A stretch of DNA of 48,579 nt from Myxococcota bacterium (GTDB lineage Bacteria > Myxococcota_A > Polyangia > Polyangiales > Houyiibacteriaceae). Position 1 is the stretch's first letter, and the number at the start of each line of letters is the position of its first letter. The notes beneath the pieces are model-generated. The model ran no database searches. It was not told the DNA's origin and saw only the letters and a list, made by a program, of their open reading frames with translations. Shown piece after piece: positions 24,891-32,928 of the stretch. A program made the position numbers and the translations under genes. The stretch lies in the NCBI GenBank assembly GCA_025453555.1, contig JALOQC010000024.1, positions 1-48,579 of the forward strand, given 5' to 3'.

Positions 24891-25946
24891 TCACGTCGCG
24901 CGGCCCGCCGTGTCACGTCGCGCGCCGCGCCACGTCACGAGCGCGATCCCGCAGAACACCGCGAGGGTCCCGAGCCCCGCGCGGAGCCCGAGCGGCTCGT
25001 CGAGCACCGTCACCGCGAGCGCGAGCCCCACGATCGGCTGCAGGTAGATGAAGATCGCGACCGTCGACGAGCTCGCGTAGCGGAGCGCCCACGCGTTGAG
25101 CAGGTACGTGAGCAGCGTCGGCACCGCGAGCACGTAGAGCAAGAGGAGCCACGCGTGCGCACCCGCGCTGGTCACTCCGTCGAGCTGGCTCACACCGAAG
25201 GGCAACACCGCGAGCGTGGACGCGCCGAAGCCGATCGCCACGATTGGGAGCGTGCCGTAGCGCGCGACGTACGGCCGCACGAGCACGAGGTAGAAGGCGT
25301 AGCAGAGCGCGTTGGCGACGATCATCGCGTCGCCGAGGAGCGAGCTCGCCGCGAGCTCGAAGCGCTCGACCTTCACCAGCGCGAGCACCCCCGCGAAGGC
25401 GACGACGAGCCCGAGCACTCCGCGCGCGGTCGCGCGTTCGATCCCGAGCCCGAGCGCGACGAGGAAGGTGAAGATCGGGATCGTGGTGACGAGCACCGTC
25501 GCGTTGGTCGCGCTCGTGCGCTCGAGCCCGCCGAGGAAGAGGAGCTGGTTGGCGGCCATGCCGAGCAGACCGCAGCCGGCGATGCGCAGCACGTCTCCGA
25601 ACGGAATGCGCACTTTCGTCGCCGAGTCGGCGGGGTCAGCCGCCGACTTCTTGCCTTGGTCGGCGGGGTCAGCCGCCGACTTCTTGCCTTGGTCGGCGGG
25701 GTCAGCCGCCGACTTCGCGCGCAGCATCACGAGCGCGCCGAAGAAGATCGTCGCACCCGCGACCCGCACGAGCGAGAGCCCGAAGGGCCCCACGTGCTCC
25801 ATCGCGAGCTTGCCCGCGACGGGCAGCGTGCCGAACGCGATCTGCACCAGCACGAGCGCGGCCGAGACGGTGTGCGGCTTCGGCGAGGGCGCGACCACGG
25901 TCGCCGACGTCACGAGCGGAGCGGGAGCGGGAACGGCGGTGCTCAC
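24891..25946 (-). CDS. EamA/DMT-superfamily exporter with three REP-derived repeats in a cytoplasmic loop
   Basis: A 351-residue inner-membrane protein with about ten helices and two EamA halves. Half one runs from LVLVQIAFGTLPVAGK to VVAFAGVLALVKV, including QLLFLGGLERTSATNATVL. Half two runs from MIVANALCYAFYLVLV to AVFCGIALVTW, including LNAWALRYASSSTVAIF and YLQPIVGLALAVTVLDEP. Members export small metabolites such as amino acids or purines; the substrate here is unknown. After the second helix lies a 33-residue insert with three copies of KSAADPAD separated by QGK; it is made of REP-like palindromes. Start is GTG 25946 (VSTAVPAPAP); the frame is open upstream but would run into the divergent hydrolase gene, and only 55 bp separate the two starts. 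Confidence 0.88.
   Translation of the reverse strand: MSTAVPAPAPLVTSATVVAPSPKPHTVSAALVLVQIAFGTLPVAGKLAMEHVGPFGLSLVRVAGATIFFGALVMLRAKSAADPADQGKKSAADPADQGKKSAADPADSATKVRIPFGDVLRIAGCGLLGMAANQLLFLGGLERTSATNATVLVTTIPIFTFLVALGLGIERATARGVLGLVVAFAGVLALVKVERFELAASSLLGDAMIVANALCYAFYLVLVRPYVARYGTLPIVAIGFGASTLAVLPFGVSQLDGVTSAGAHAWLLLLYVLAVPTLLTYLLNAWALRYASSSTVAIFIYLQPIVGLALAVTVLDEPLGLRAGLGTLAVFCGIALVTWRGARRDTAGRAT
25626..25713. repeat. Three tandem REP-like palindromes inside the EamA gene
   Basis: Three identical 22-bp palindromes at 25626-25647, 25659-25680 and 25692-25713, period 33 bp, with arms GTCGGCGG and CCGCCGAC and loop GGTCAG. The 11-bp spacers are TTCTTGCCTTG in both gaps. The 33-bp period keeps the reading frame of the transporter. 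Confidence 0.95.
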
Positions 25947-26001
25947 GGCGCGCGGAGCATGGCGCCGCGCCGGACGCTCGGCGAGGTGATACACACGCGC
26001 G

Positions 26002-26712
26002 ATGCGTTCGCTCCCGGCTGTCTTCGTCACGTCGATCGGTGTGCTCTTCGGAACGGGTTGCTTCCTCACCTCGCCCACTCCGCCGCTGCGCATCGACGAC
26101 CACGCGACCCTCGGGCCTTCGCGCGCGGACGCGCTCGTCGTCTTCCTGCCCGGCTTCGGCGACGACGGCGGCGTCTTCGATCGCTACGGCCTGATCGACG
26201 CGGTGCGCGCGCACGGGCGCTACGACGCGGTCGGCGCCCACGCGCACTTCGGCTTCTACCGAGACTTCGCGGTGATGCCGCGCCTCGAAGAAGATCTCGT
26301 CGGTCCCGCGCGCGCGATGGGCTACCGAAAGGTCTGGCTCGTCGGCACCTCGATGGGCGGCTTCGGCGCGCTCTCCTACGCGGCCAGGCACCCGCGTGAC
26401 GTCGCGGGCGTAGTGATGATGGCGCCTTACCTCGGGGAGCCCTCCGTGCTCGACGAGATCCGCGCGCAGGGTCTCGACGGGTGGGAGCCCGGCGACGTCG
26501 ACGCGATGGAGGACGGCCGCGAGAAGGTCACGCGACGCAACTGGCGCTTCGTGCGCGAGCAGCTCGCGCGACCCGAAGGCGGCGTGCCGGAGTTCGAGCT
26601 CCTCGCGGCGGCGCTCCCCGAAGGTCGCGTCTTCCATCGTCCGGGCGGCCACGGTTGGGCGACGTGGAGCCCGCTCTTCGACACGATCTTGGAGAGCACC
26701 CCGGAGCTCTGA
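26002..26712 (+). CDS. Alpha/beta-hydrolase lipoprotein
   Basis: A 236-residue protein. Signal ends VLFGTGC (Cys20). The fold is the alpha/beta hydrolase: VVFLPGFGDDGGVF gives the oxyanion strand, KVWLVGTSMGGFGALSYAARHP gives the nucleophile elbow with Ser117, VVMMAPYLGEPS follows, and GGHGWATW gives His217. The acid is probably an Asp in the segment around EPGDVDAME or in the loop before His217. Substrate unknown; an esterase or depolymerase acting outside the cytoplasm is likely. It is divergent to the EamA exporter with a 55-bp shared promoter gap. The following 26713-26962 gap has short repeats (GTCGTGAACGTG twice at 26754-26777) and no gene. Confidence 0.8.
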   Translation: MRSLPAVFVTSIGVLFGTGCFLTSPTPPLRIDDHATLGPSRADALVVFLPGFGDDGGVFDRYGLIDAVRAHGRYDAVGAHAHFGFYRDFAVMPRLEEDLVGPARAMGYRKVWLVGTSMGGFGALSYAARHPRDVAGVVMMAPYLGEPSVLDEIRAQGLDGWEPGDVDAMEDGREKVTRRNWRFVREQLARPEGGVPEFELLAAALPEGRVFHRPGGHGWATWSPLFDTILESTPEL

Positions 26713-26962
26713 GTCGGAAGATCGGCGGCGACGCGAGCGCGATCGTCAGGGTCGTCGTGAACGTGGTCGTGAACGTGGTCGGTCGTGGTCGTGGACGTGG
26801 ACGGCGACGTGATCGGCGACGAAAGCCGAGAGCGGAGTCCCGAAGCCACGAGCGTGTCGTTGCCATGAACGGCGACGTACGAGTCGAGAATCCGTGCGAC
26901 CTCGCGCTCACGATCCGCCCGCTTTTTTCGGGTCGTTCGCTGCATCGGGTACGTTCGCCCCG

Positions 26963-29171
26963 ATGCGCGCGCTCCTCTGCCTCCTGCTCTCGGTCGGCTG
27001 CTCCAGCGCCGCGCCGACGCTCACGCCGTCCACGACGACTGCGGCGGCTCCCGCCGATCGCACGAACGATCCCGCGCGCGCCCCGACGACACCGAGCGAT
27101 GCCGTCGCCGCGAACGCACCCGCGACGCCCCCGCCGGTACGCGTCCGCTACGACCTCGCGCGCCACGCCGATCGCGCCGATCGTTTCTTCGGAAGCACCC
27201 ACGTGCTCGACCTCACCGGCCTCGACGGCGCCCGCGCGACCCGAGGCGGCTGGCGCACCGGCTTCTCCCGCGCGCGCTTCGACGACGCGGACGCGCTCGT
27301 CAGCGAAGGTCGCCAAGGACGTCTGATCTTCGGCCGCGTCCGCGCCGCCGAACGCGACGTGCGCGCGCGCTTCGTGGGTCGCGCCGCGGTGCCGGGCGCG
27401 ATCGCGGTTTACCTCGACGGCGAGGAGCTCGCGCCGATCACGCTGCCCACCGATGCGTGGGGCAGCGCGGAGGTCGTGCTCCCGCGCACGCGGCTCGGCG
27501 CGGGCGAGCACGAGCTGCTCCTCCGCGCGGCGGGCTCGCGCACCGTCGACGGCATGCGCGGTCGCGTGGGCCTCGCGTTGCGCGAGCTGCAGCTCGTCGA
27601 AGGCGACGACGTCGCCGAGCTCGCACCGCTCGCCCACGAAGAGGACGGCGTGCGAGGCCTGAAGCTCGCTGCGCGCGAGACCGCCGGCTTCGTCGCGGAG
27701 GTCGCGGAGGGCGAACGTCTGCGCGCGATCGTGCGTGGCGAAGGCCGCGCGATCGTCCGGGCGGTGCGCGAGACGGCGAGCGGCACGACGAGCGGCACCG
27801 AGACGATCGAGCTCGCGCGGCTCGAAGCCAACGCGCAGGGCCAGACGCTCGACGTGGATCTCTCGCGCGCAGTGGGCGTCTCGCGCCTCGAGCTCACGGC
27901 CGAGGGAGGCGCGCTGCGTCTGCTCGCGCCCGCGATCGTGGCCCCGCTCCCCGAAGGTACCGCGCCCCCGCGCCCGATCCGCAACGTGCTCCTCGTGCTC
28001 GTCGACACCCTGCGCGCCGACAAGCTCGGCCCCTACCGCCAAGACACGCGCGTGCAGACGCCCGGCCTGCTTCGCTTCGCGGAGCGCGCGAGCACGATGC
28101 TGCACGCGCACTCGCAGGAGAACTGGACCAAGCCGAGCGTCGCGACGCTGCTCTCGTCGCTCATGCCCTGGGAGCACGCGACCACCCAACACGAGTCGGT
28201 GGTCCCGCGCACGGTGCGCATGCTCCCCGAGATCCTGAAAGACGACGGCTTCCACACGGGAGCCTTCATCTGCAACGGCTACGTCTCCGATCGTTTCGGC
28301 TTCGGCCGTGGCTGGAGCACTTACCGCAATTACATCCGCGAAGGTCGCCGCACGATGGCGGAGTTCGTGGCGGCCGACGTCCTGCAATGGCTCGACGCGC
28401 GCCCCACCGACAAACCGTTTTTCCTCTACGTACACACCATCGATCCGCACGTGCCCTACCGACCGCCGGCCGAGCACCTCGCGCTCTACGGCGACCCGAG
28501 CTACCGCGGCCGCGTCGACTTCTCGCGCGACGCCACGCTGCTCGAGAACGTGAAGCTCGGGCGCCTGCGCCTCGACGATCGCGACAAGGCGCACCTCCAA
28601 GCGCTCTACGACGGCGAGATCACCTACACCGACGTGCACTTCGCCGCGATCCTCGACGGCCTCGATCGCCGCGGCCTCTCCGACGACACGATGGTCGTGC
28701 TCACGAGCGATCACGGCGAAGAGTTCTGGGACCACGGCTCGGTCGGCCACGGTCGACGTGATGCCCACGATCCTCGAAGCGCTCGGTCGCCCCCTCCCCG
28801 AGAACCTCTCCGGCCGCAGCTTCCTGCCCTCCCTGCGCGGCGCCGGCTACGACGCGCCCCAAGCCACCGTCAGCGGCTTCATGGAGCATTGGCGCACCGT
28901 CAACGTCGGCCGCTACAAGCTCGTCCAGCGCCCCGGACACCCGCCCGTCCTCTACGATCTCGCGGAAGATCCGGGCGAGAACACCAACGTCGCCGGCGCG
29001 CATCCGCTCATCCTCGGCTGGCTCCGCGGCCTGCTCGGCGCGTCGCTGGACGCCACCCGCGGCGCGAGCACGCCGACCGCTGCGCGTCGTCCGACGCACG
29101 CCGCCGAGACCACCGCGATCGATCCCGAGACCGCGGCGCAGCTCCGCGCGCTCGGCTACGTGGGCGACTGA
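26963..29171 (+). pseudogene. Sulfatase/alkaline phosphatase-superfamily lipoprotein gene, broken by an internal deletion and frameshift
   Basis: The first part starts at ATG 26963 with a lipoprotein signal (MRALLCLLLSVGC). Beta-rich N-terminal segments precede a sulfatase domain: NVLLVLVDTLRADKLG (metal Asp), NWTKPSVATLLSSLMPW (nucleophile Thr in WTKPS, as in LtaS-like enzymes instead of formylglycine Cys), VHTIDPHVPY, and TSDHGEEFWDHGSVGHG with metal Asp/His. At about 28750-28757 the homology jumps directly to VDVMPTILEALG in the +1 frame, which runs to the stop at 29171 (GFMEHWRTVNVGRYKLV, AAQLRALGYVGD). About 40-50 residues normally between GHG and the DVMPT block are missing. Translated without a shift, the first frame ends at 29308 in unrelated sequence. 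I read this as a decayed gene; the catalytic motifs before the break are intact. Confidence 0.8.
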
Positions 29172-29183
29172 GCTCGTCGCAGA

Positions 29184-29205
29184 CAAATCGCGCTCATCGC
29201 GTTTG
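29184..29205. terminator. Two-way hairpin between convergent genes
   Basis: CAAA-t-CGCG and CGCG-TTTG enclose the loop CTCAT, with one bulged T. It sits in the 50-bp gap between the convergent broken sulfatase gene and the barrel gene, and ends in TTT on one strand and AAA on the other side. This suits a bidirectional terminator. Confidence 0.6.
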
Positions 29206-29221
29206 CGCCGCTTCGCTCCGA

Positions 29222-30469
29222 TCAGGGAGTCGTCGGCGCGGAGCTCGGCGCAGGCTCCGCGGCAGGCGTGGTTGCCACAGCCGGAGCTGGGGCCGGAGCT
29301 GGGGCTGAAGCTGGGGCCAGCGTCTCGACCGGCGTCGCTTCCGGGACGGGCTCCTCCACCACCTCCTCGATCACGATCTCCTCGACCACCTCTTCGGTCG
29401 GCGGCGGGGCGACCGGTTCCTGCACGCTCGTGCGCACCCCGAGCGTCACGTACACGCTCTGAACCAGCGAGGTGTTTCGGCCCCAGAGCGTGCGGTTGTA
29501 TCCGACGTTGATCTCGACGTTGTCCGTGATCTTCACGATCCCGCCCACCGCGAGCTCGAGCCAGTCGCGATCGAGCGTGACCGTGCGGAGCGCGAGGTTG
29601 TTCAGACCGACGTACTCGCTCGCCGGCAACGTCGGATCGATCGCCGCGACGCTGACGCCGATCACGCGTCCCTGCTGCCACGCGTAGGCGAGGCGGGTGT
29701 CTGCGTAGAGCAAGAGCCGCCGCCCGAGAAGCTGCCCCGCCTTCACCGACGCGAGGATCTGATCGCCGGCCCCGCCGAGCCGAAGGTCGTAGCCCGCGTC
29801 CACGCGGATGAAGGTGCGCGAGGGCAACGAAACGCCGAAGAGGATCGAGAGCCCGAGGTCGACCTGACCGTCGCCGAGGGTGACGTCGTCCTGGACGTTC
29901 TCGGGACGCACCAGCTCGCCGACTCGATCGAGGAAGTCCTGTTGATTGCGCGGACGGTCACCGAAGGTCCCCGAAGGTCCGTCGTATCCGGCGGGCGCTT
30001 TCAATCGACCTTCAATCGCGAGCGCGACTGGCCACCGGATCAGATTGTAGCGACCGAACAATCGAATGTCGCCGACGCCTTGAACGGTCTGACTCAGATC
30101 GAGCACGTTCTCCTGGTAGAAGTCGATCCCTTCTTCCCCGCCCGCCGACGAGGCTGGGACCAAGATCACCGGATCGGCCTGGTAGCTCACGAGCTTGAAC
30201 GGCACTTGGATCTCGAGCTCCAGCCGGTCGCTGAAACCCGCGCGCACCCCGAGGCTCATGGTCGAGCCGCGGAAGCTCCCGTCCAACGAGAAGGGCACGT
30301 CGCGTCCCGCGTCGTCGAGGTACTCGCGCGTCGCCCACGCTTGGTCGTAGGCCGCGGTGACGGCGATCTCGCCCCGCCGCAACGTCCACGGCGACGCGCT
30401 CGCGGGTGCGGCGAGGAGCCACGCGCCCACCATCACGACCGCCCCGATCCAACTCGCTCGCGCCGTCAT
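29222..30469 (-). CDS. Outer-membrane beta-barrel protein with acidic and Ala-Pro C-terminal tail
   Basis: A 415-residue protein. Signal peptide is TARASWIGAVVMVGAWLLAAPASAS. The body is a series of amphipathic strands (GEIAVTAAYDQAWATREY, STMSLGVRAGFSDRLELEIQ, GDIRLFGRYNLIRWPVALA, IEGRLKAPAGYDG, NVEINVGYNRTLWG, QSVYVTLGVRTSV), typical of transporter-like outer-membrane barrels of the kind annotated as MetA-pathway or putative phenol-degradation porins. The last 65 residues are unlike the rest: a Glu/Val stretch, then Ala-Pro repeats, which may reach the peptidoglycan. ATG 30469 has GGAGG about 4 bp upstream. The 12-bp minisatellite lies directly upstream in the 325-bp gap to the kinase gene. 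Transport function is inference. Confidence 0.78.
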   Translation of the reverse strand: MTARASWIGAVVMVGAWLLAAPASASPWTLRRGEIAVTAAYDQAWATREYLDDAGRDVPFSLDGSFRGSTMSLGVRAGFSDRLELEIQVPFKLVSYQADPVILVPASSAGGEEGIDFYQENVLDLSQTVQGVGDIRLFGRYNLIRWPVALAIEGRLKAPAGYDGPSGTFGDRPRNQQDFLDRVGELVRPENVQDDVTLGDGQVDLGLSILFGVSLPSRTFIRVDAGYDLRLGGAGDQILASVKAGQLLGRRLLLYADTRLAYAWQQGRVIGVSVAAIDPTLPASEYVGLNNLALRTVTLDRDWLELAVGGIVKITDNVEINVGYNRTLWGRNTSLVQSVYVTLGVRTSVQEPVAPPPTEEVVEEIVIEEVVEEPVPEATPVETLAPASAPAPAPAPAVATTPAAEPAPSSAPTTP

Positions 30470-30525
30470 CGATCCTCCACCACCTCGAACACCGACACCG
30501 ACTCGGACACCGACCCGGACTCACT

Positions 30526-30705
30526 GACTCGGACACTGACTCGGACACGGACACGGACACGGACTCGGACACTGACTCGGACACTGACTCGGACACTGAC
30601 TCGGACACTGACTCGGACACTGACTCGGACACTGACTCGGACACTGACTCGGACACTGACTCGGACACCGACTCGGACACTGACTCGGACTCCGACTCCG
30701 ATTCG
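30526..30705. repeat. 12-bp tandem repeat (15 units) in an intergenic region
   Basis: Unit GACTCGGACACT, 15 side-by-side copies. Units 4-11 (30562-30657) are identical; the first and last few differ by one to three bases. It fills most of the 325-bp gap 30470-30794, between the kinase gene end and the barrel gene start, both on the - strand. The rest of the gap (30706-30794) has short CACGAC repeats and no gene. One strand would read Asp-Ser-Asp-Thr and the other Ser-Val-Ser-Glu, but no start, signal or ending supports a CDS. Confidence 0.95.
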
Positions 30706-30794
30706 GACTCACTCTTCGACGTCGTCGCCGTTGACGTCGCCGTTCACGACCACGACCACGACCACGTCCACGATCACGAGCTCGTCGTCGCCGC

Positions 30795-32456
30795 TCAGAA
30801 CGTCACGAAGCCCGGACGGGTCGGCGTGTTCGTCGCCGGCCGCCGCACCACGCGTCGCACCGTACGGGTCATGGGCGTGCTCGGTTCGGTCGTCGGCGCA
30901 GAAGCGCTCGGAGCGCTCGGGTTGTCCGCGCTCGGCGCGTTCGCGGCGGCCGCCGTCGGCGCGGAGGCGCTCGGCGTGTCCACACTCGGCACGCTCGGCG
31001 CGACGATCGTGTCCTCGGGCACGCTCGGCGTCGCGCTCGCGACGTCGTCCGTCGCGTCCACCTCGCCGACCTCCTCACGCTCCACGTCAGACTCCACGCT
31101 CGGGGCCACCTCGCGCCCTCGCGCCATCGACGTCGCGCGTCGCACGCTCACCTCGGGCGCGGGTCCCGGCCCGTCGTCGAACGCATCGCGTCGCTCCTCG
31201 CCGTCGTCCGTCGGTTCGGGCGCGTCGGCCGGCGGCGGTGGCTCTTCCGTCGCGGGTCCGCCCGAGCGCTCCGCGGCGACGATCGGTTCCTCCGACGAAT
31301 CGCTCGAAGACGCGACCGACGGCACGCTCGAAGCCGGCGCGGTCGCGCCCTCCGACGCGCGGGTCCACGCCCATGCGCCGAGCCCACCGATCGCGAGCAA
31401 CACGATCGCGGCGATCGGCGCCCACGAGCGCTGCGGCAGGTCGATGCGCCGCAACCCACTCGACGACGGCGTCGCGCTCCCTTCGTCGAGCGTCTCGTCC
31501 GCGCGCACGCGCAACTCGATCGGCGCCGCGTCACCCGAGGTCGGCCGCGAGCTCAGCCGAAACGGAGGCGTCGCCGCAAAGCCGTCGATCGTATTCACCA
31601 CCTCGGGTCGCGCGAGCAGGGCACCGAGCAGCGCCTCCAGCTCGCCGGCGTCGCGCGGACGTCGGCTCGGATCCTTCAGCAGGCACCGCTCGACCAACGC
31701 GAGCAGGTCTGGATGCAGCTCCGGCGCGCGCTCCGCGAGCGGCACGTGGGCCTCCGTCGCGACCGCGATGATCACCGCGTGCGGCGTGTCTCCGTCGAAC
31801 GGCAGCTCTCCACAGAGCGCCTCGTACATCATCACACCGAACGACCAGACATCCGTCGGCTGGCTCGCGAGCCGCGGCTTCGTCGCCTGCTCGGGGCTCA
31901 TGTACACCGGCGTGCCGACCGCCACGCCCGTCGCGGTCTTCGACTTCGCGTGCTCGTCGATGTCGCGCGCGATGCCGAAGTCGAGCAACCTCACGCGCCC
32001 GCGATCGTGCCGATCGAGCACGAAGACGTTCTCCGGCTTCAGATCGCGGTGCACGATCCCGAGCCGGTGCGCCACCGCGAGCGGACCGAGCGCCTCGAGC
32101 AGGAGCTCCATCGCGAGCGCGCGGGGACGCCCCGGCGTCTCCCACCATCCTTCGAGACTGTCGCCGTAGAGGCGCTCCATCGCGAGGAAGAGCCGACCGT
32201 CCGGGAGCTGACCCCAGTCGAAGATCTCGGGCACCGCGGGGTGCTCGATGCGCCGCGCGAGCTCCACCTCGCGCTCGAAGCGCGTCAGCGCCATCTCGTG
32301 CTCGGCGACCTCCGCGTGGAGGATCTTCAGCGCGACCACGCGCCCATCCGCGTCCGTCGCTTCGTACACCGCGCCCATCGAGCCACGACCGATCAGCGAG
32401 CCGAGCTCGTAGCGCTCGATCTCGGGAACGTTCGATGCTCGAAGGGCCTCCGTCAC
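30795..32456 (-). CDS. Membrane Ser/Thr protein kinase (PknB-type) with low-complexity outer domain
   Basis: A 553-residue Hanks-type kinase. Residues 16-285 hold the kinase: Gly loop LIGRGSMGAVYE, Lys44 in VALKIL, HRDLKPEN at 136-143, DFG at 159-161, GTPVYMSPEQA in the activation segment, and TDVWSFGVMMYEALCGELPF. All catalytic residues are present. A single transmembrane helix (WAPIAAIVLLAIGGLGAWAW, about 345-365) separates it from an outer part of about 185 residues rich in Ala, Pro, Ser and Thr, without a PASTA or other sensor domain. The start is GTG 32456, with AGGTGA about 5-10 bp upstream. It is the last gene of a same-strand cluster with the 100-residue protein, a GGTETGNPP lipoprotein and a TIGR02147 regulator. 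Substrates are not known. Confidence 0.92.
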   Translation of the reverse strand: MTEALRASNVPEIERYELGSLIGRGSMGAVYEATDADGRVVALKILHAEVAEHEMALTRFEREVELARRIEHPAVPEIFDWGQLPDGRLFLAMERLYGDSLEGWWETPGRPRALAMELLLEALGPLAVAHRLGIVHRDLKPENVFVLDRHDRGRVRLLDFGIARDIDEHAKSKTATGVAVGTPVYMSPEQATKPRLASQPTDVWSFGVMMYEALCGELPFDGDTPHAVIIAVATEAHVPLAERAPELHPDLLALVERCLLKDPSRRPRDAGELEALLGALLARPEVVNTIDGFAATPPFRLSSRPTSGDAAPIELRVRADETLDEGSATPSSSGLRRIDLPQRSWAPIAAIVLLAIGGLGAWAWTRASEGATAPASSVPSVASSSDSSEEPIVAAERSGGPATEEPPPPADAPEPTDDGEERRDAFDDGPGPAPEVSVRRATSMARGREVAPSVESDVEREEVGEVDATDDVASATPSVPEDTIVAPSVPSVDTPSASAPTAAAANAPSADNPSAPSASAPTTEPSTPMTRTVRRVVRRPATNTPTRPGFVTF

Positions 32457-32460
32457 GTCC

Positions 32461-32512
32461 TCACCTGCTCGCGCGCCGCGTGGCCCTCACCTGCTCGCGC
32501 GCCGCGTGGCCT
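32461..32512. repeat. 26-bp tandem duplication carrying a stop codon and ribosome binding site
   Basis: Two 26-bp units (32461-32486 and 32487-32512), identical but for the last base. Read on the - strand, the unit contains AGCAGGTGA. In the copy nearer 32512 this supplies the stop codon of the 100-residue gene (TGA at 32489-32487). In the other copy it supplies the AGGTGA ribosome-binding stretch of the kinase gene. Confidence 0.9.
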
Positions 32513-32789
32513 CTGTGGCCACCGCTGGCGTACGTCCAGAACCGCCGGCGCGTTTCGTCAAAACGACACGCTGCGCCTCGTCGCGCCGCCAGTGCACGTC
32601 GATCGCGCGCCCCGCGCTCATCGCCACGAGCTGCAGATGCTCGGCGACCTGCGCGCACGGCAGATGCTCGAGCTCCTTCAAGAGCTCGGCGACCCAACGA
32701 AGCGTCGTGGGATCCAGCAGCTCGTGCCGATGGCTCTCGTGGGCGAGCGCGGCGTCACGGTGCAGGGGCGTGGGGATGGCTCTGGTCAC
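32487..32789 (-). CDS. Hypothetical 100-residue protein upstream of kinase
   Basis: From GTG 32789 with GGAGG 6 bp upstream, a very good ribosome binding site. The product has no signal or membrane helix. The middle is helical and acidic (DPTTLRWVAELLKELEHLPC), then QVAEHLQLVAMSAGRAI and a strand VHWRRDEAQRVVLTKRAGG; the end is basic. No family recognised. It stops 30 bp before the kinase start, and the sequence between is a 26-bp duplicate of its own last codons, so before that duplication the two genes would have been almost touching. Co-expression with the kinase is therefore likely; it could be a kinase partner or substrate, which is inference. I am fairly sure it is translated. Confidence 0.65.
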   Translation of the reverse strand: MTRAIPTPLHRDAALAHESHRHELLDPTTLRWVAELLKELEHLPCAQVAEHLQLVAMSAGRAIDVHWRRDEAQRVVLTKRAGGSGRTPAVATEATRRASR

Positions 32790-32816
32790 GTTCGGCCTCC
32801 AGGACTTCTCGACCCA

Positions 32817-32838
32817 GTCGGCGCGGTCAGCCGCCGAC
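32817..32838. repeat. REP-like palindrome (one arm mismatch)
   Basis: Same 22-bp palindrome as at 25626 but with C for G at position 8, leaving 7 paired bases. It lies in the 139-bp gap between the lipoprotein gene ending at 32929 and the 100-residue gene, about 30 bp upstream of the latter's GTG. Confidence 0.7.
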
Positions 32839-32928
32839 TTCCGCGCCAGCGGACCTCGTGTCCGCCGTGCGCATGGCGAGCGAAACCTCCTCCTCGAAAG
32901 CAGGGTCCCGCTCGAAAGCAGGACTCGG

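Noticed and set aside
24801-26399. + strand frame with three VGGVSRRL blocks
   Set aside because: These come from the antisense of the palindromes inside the EamA gene, which has clear membrane helices in the - strand frame.
28740-28765. Programmed frameshift in the sulfatase gene
   Set aside because: No slippery sequence is seen, and about 45 expected residues are missing at the junction, which a ribosomal shift cannot explain.
28758-29171. Separate small gene after the sulfatase
   Set aside because: Its sequence (DVMPTILEALG, GRYKLV, LYDLAEDPGE) is the normal C-terminal part of the same sulfatase-superfamily protein, so it is the 3' piece of a broken gene.
30406-32169. + strand frame containing a pure Asp-Ser-Asp-Thr repeat followed by an Asp-His stretch
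   Set aside because: No start or signal, and most of it is antisense to the Ser/Thr kinase. The 12-bp repeat keeps several frames open by itself.
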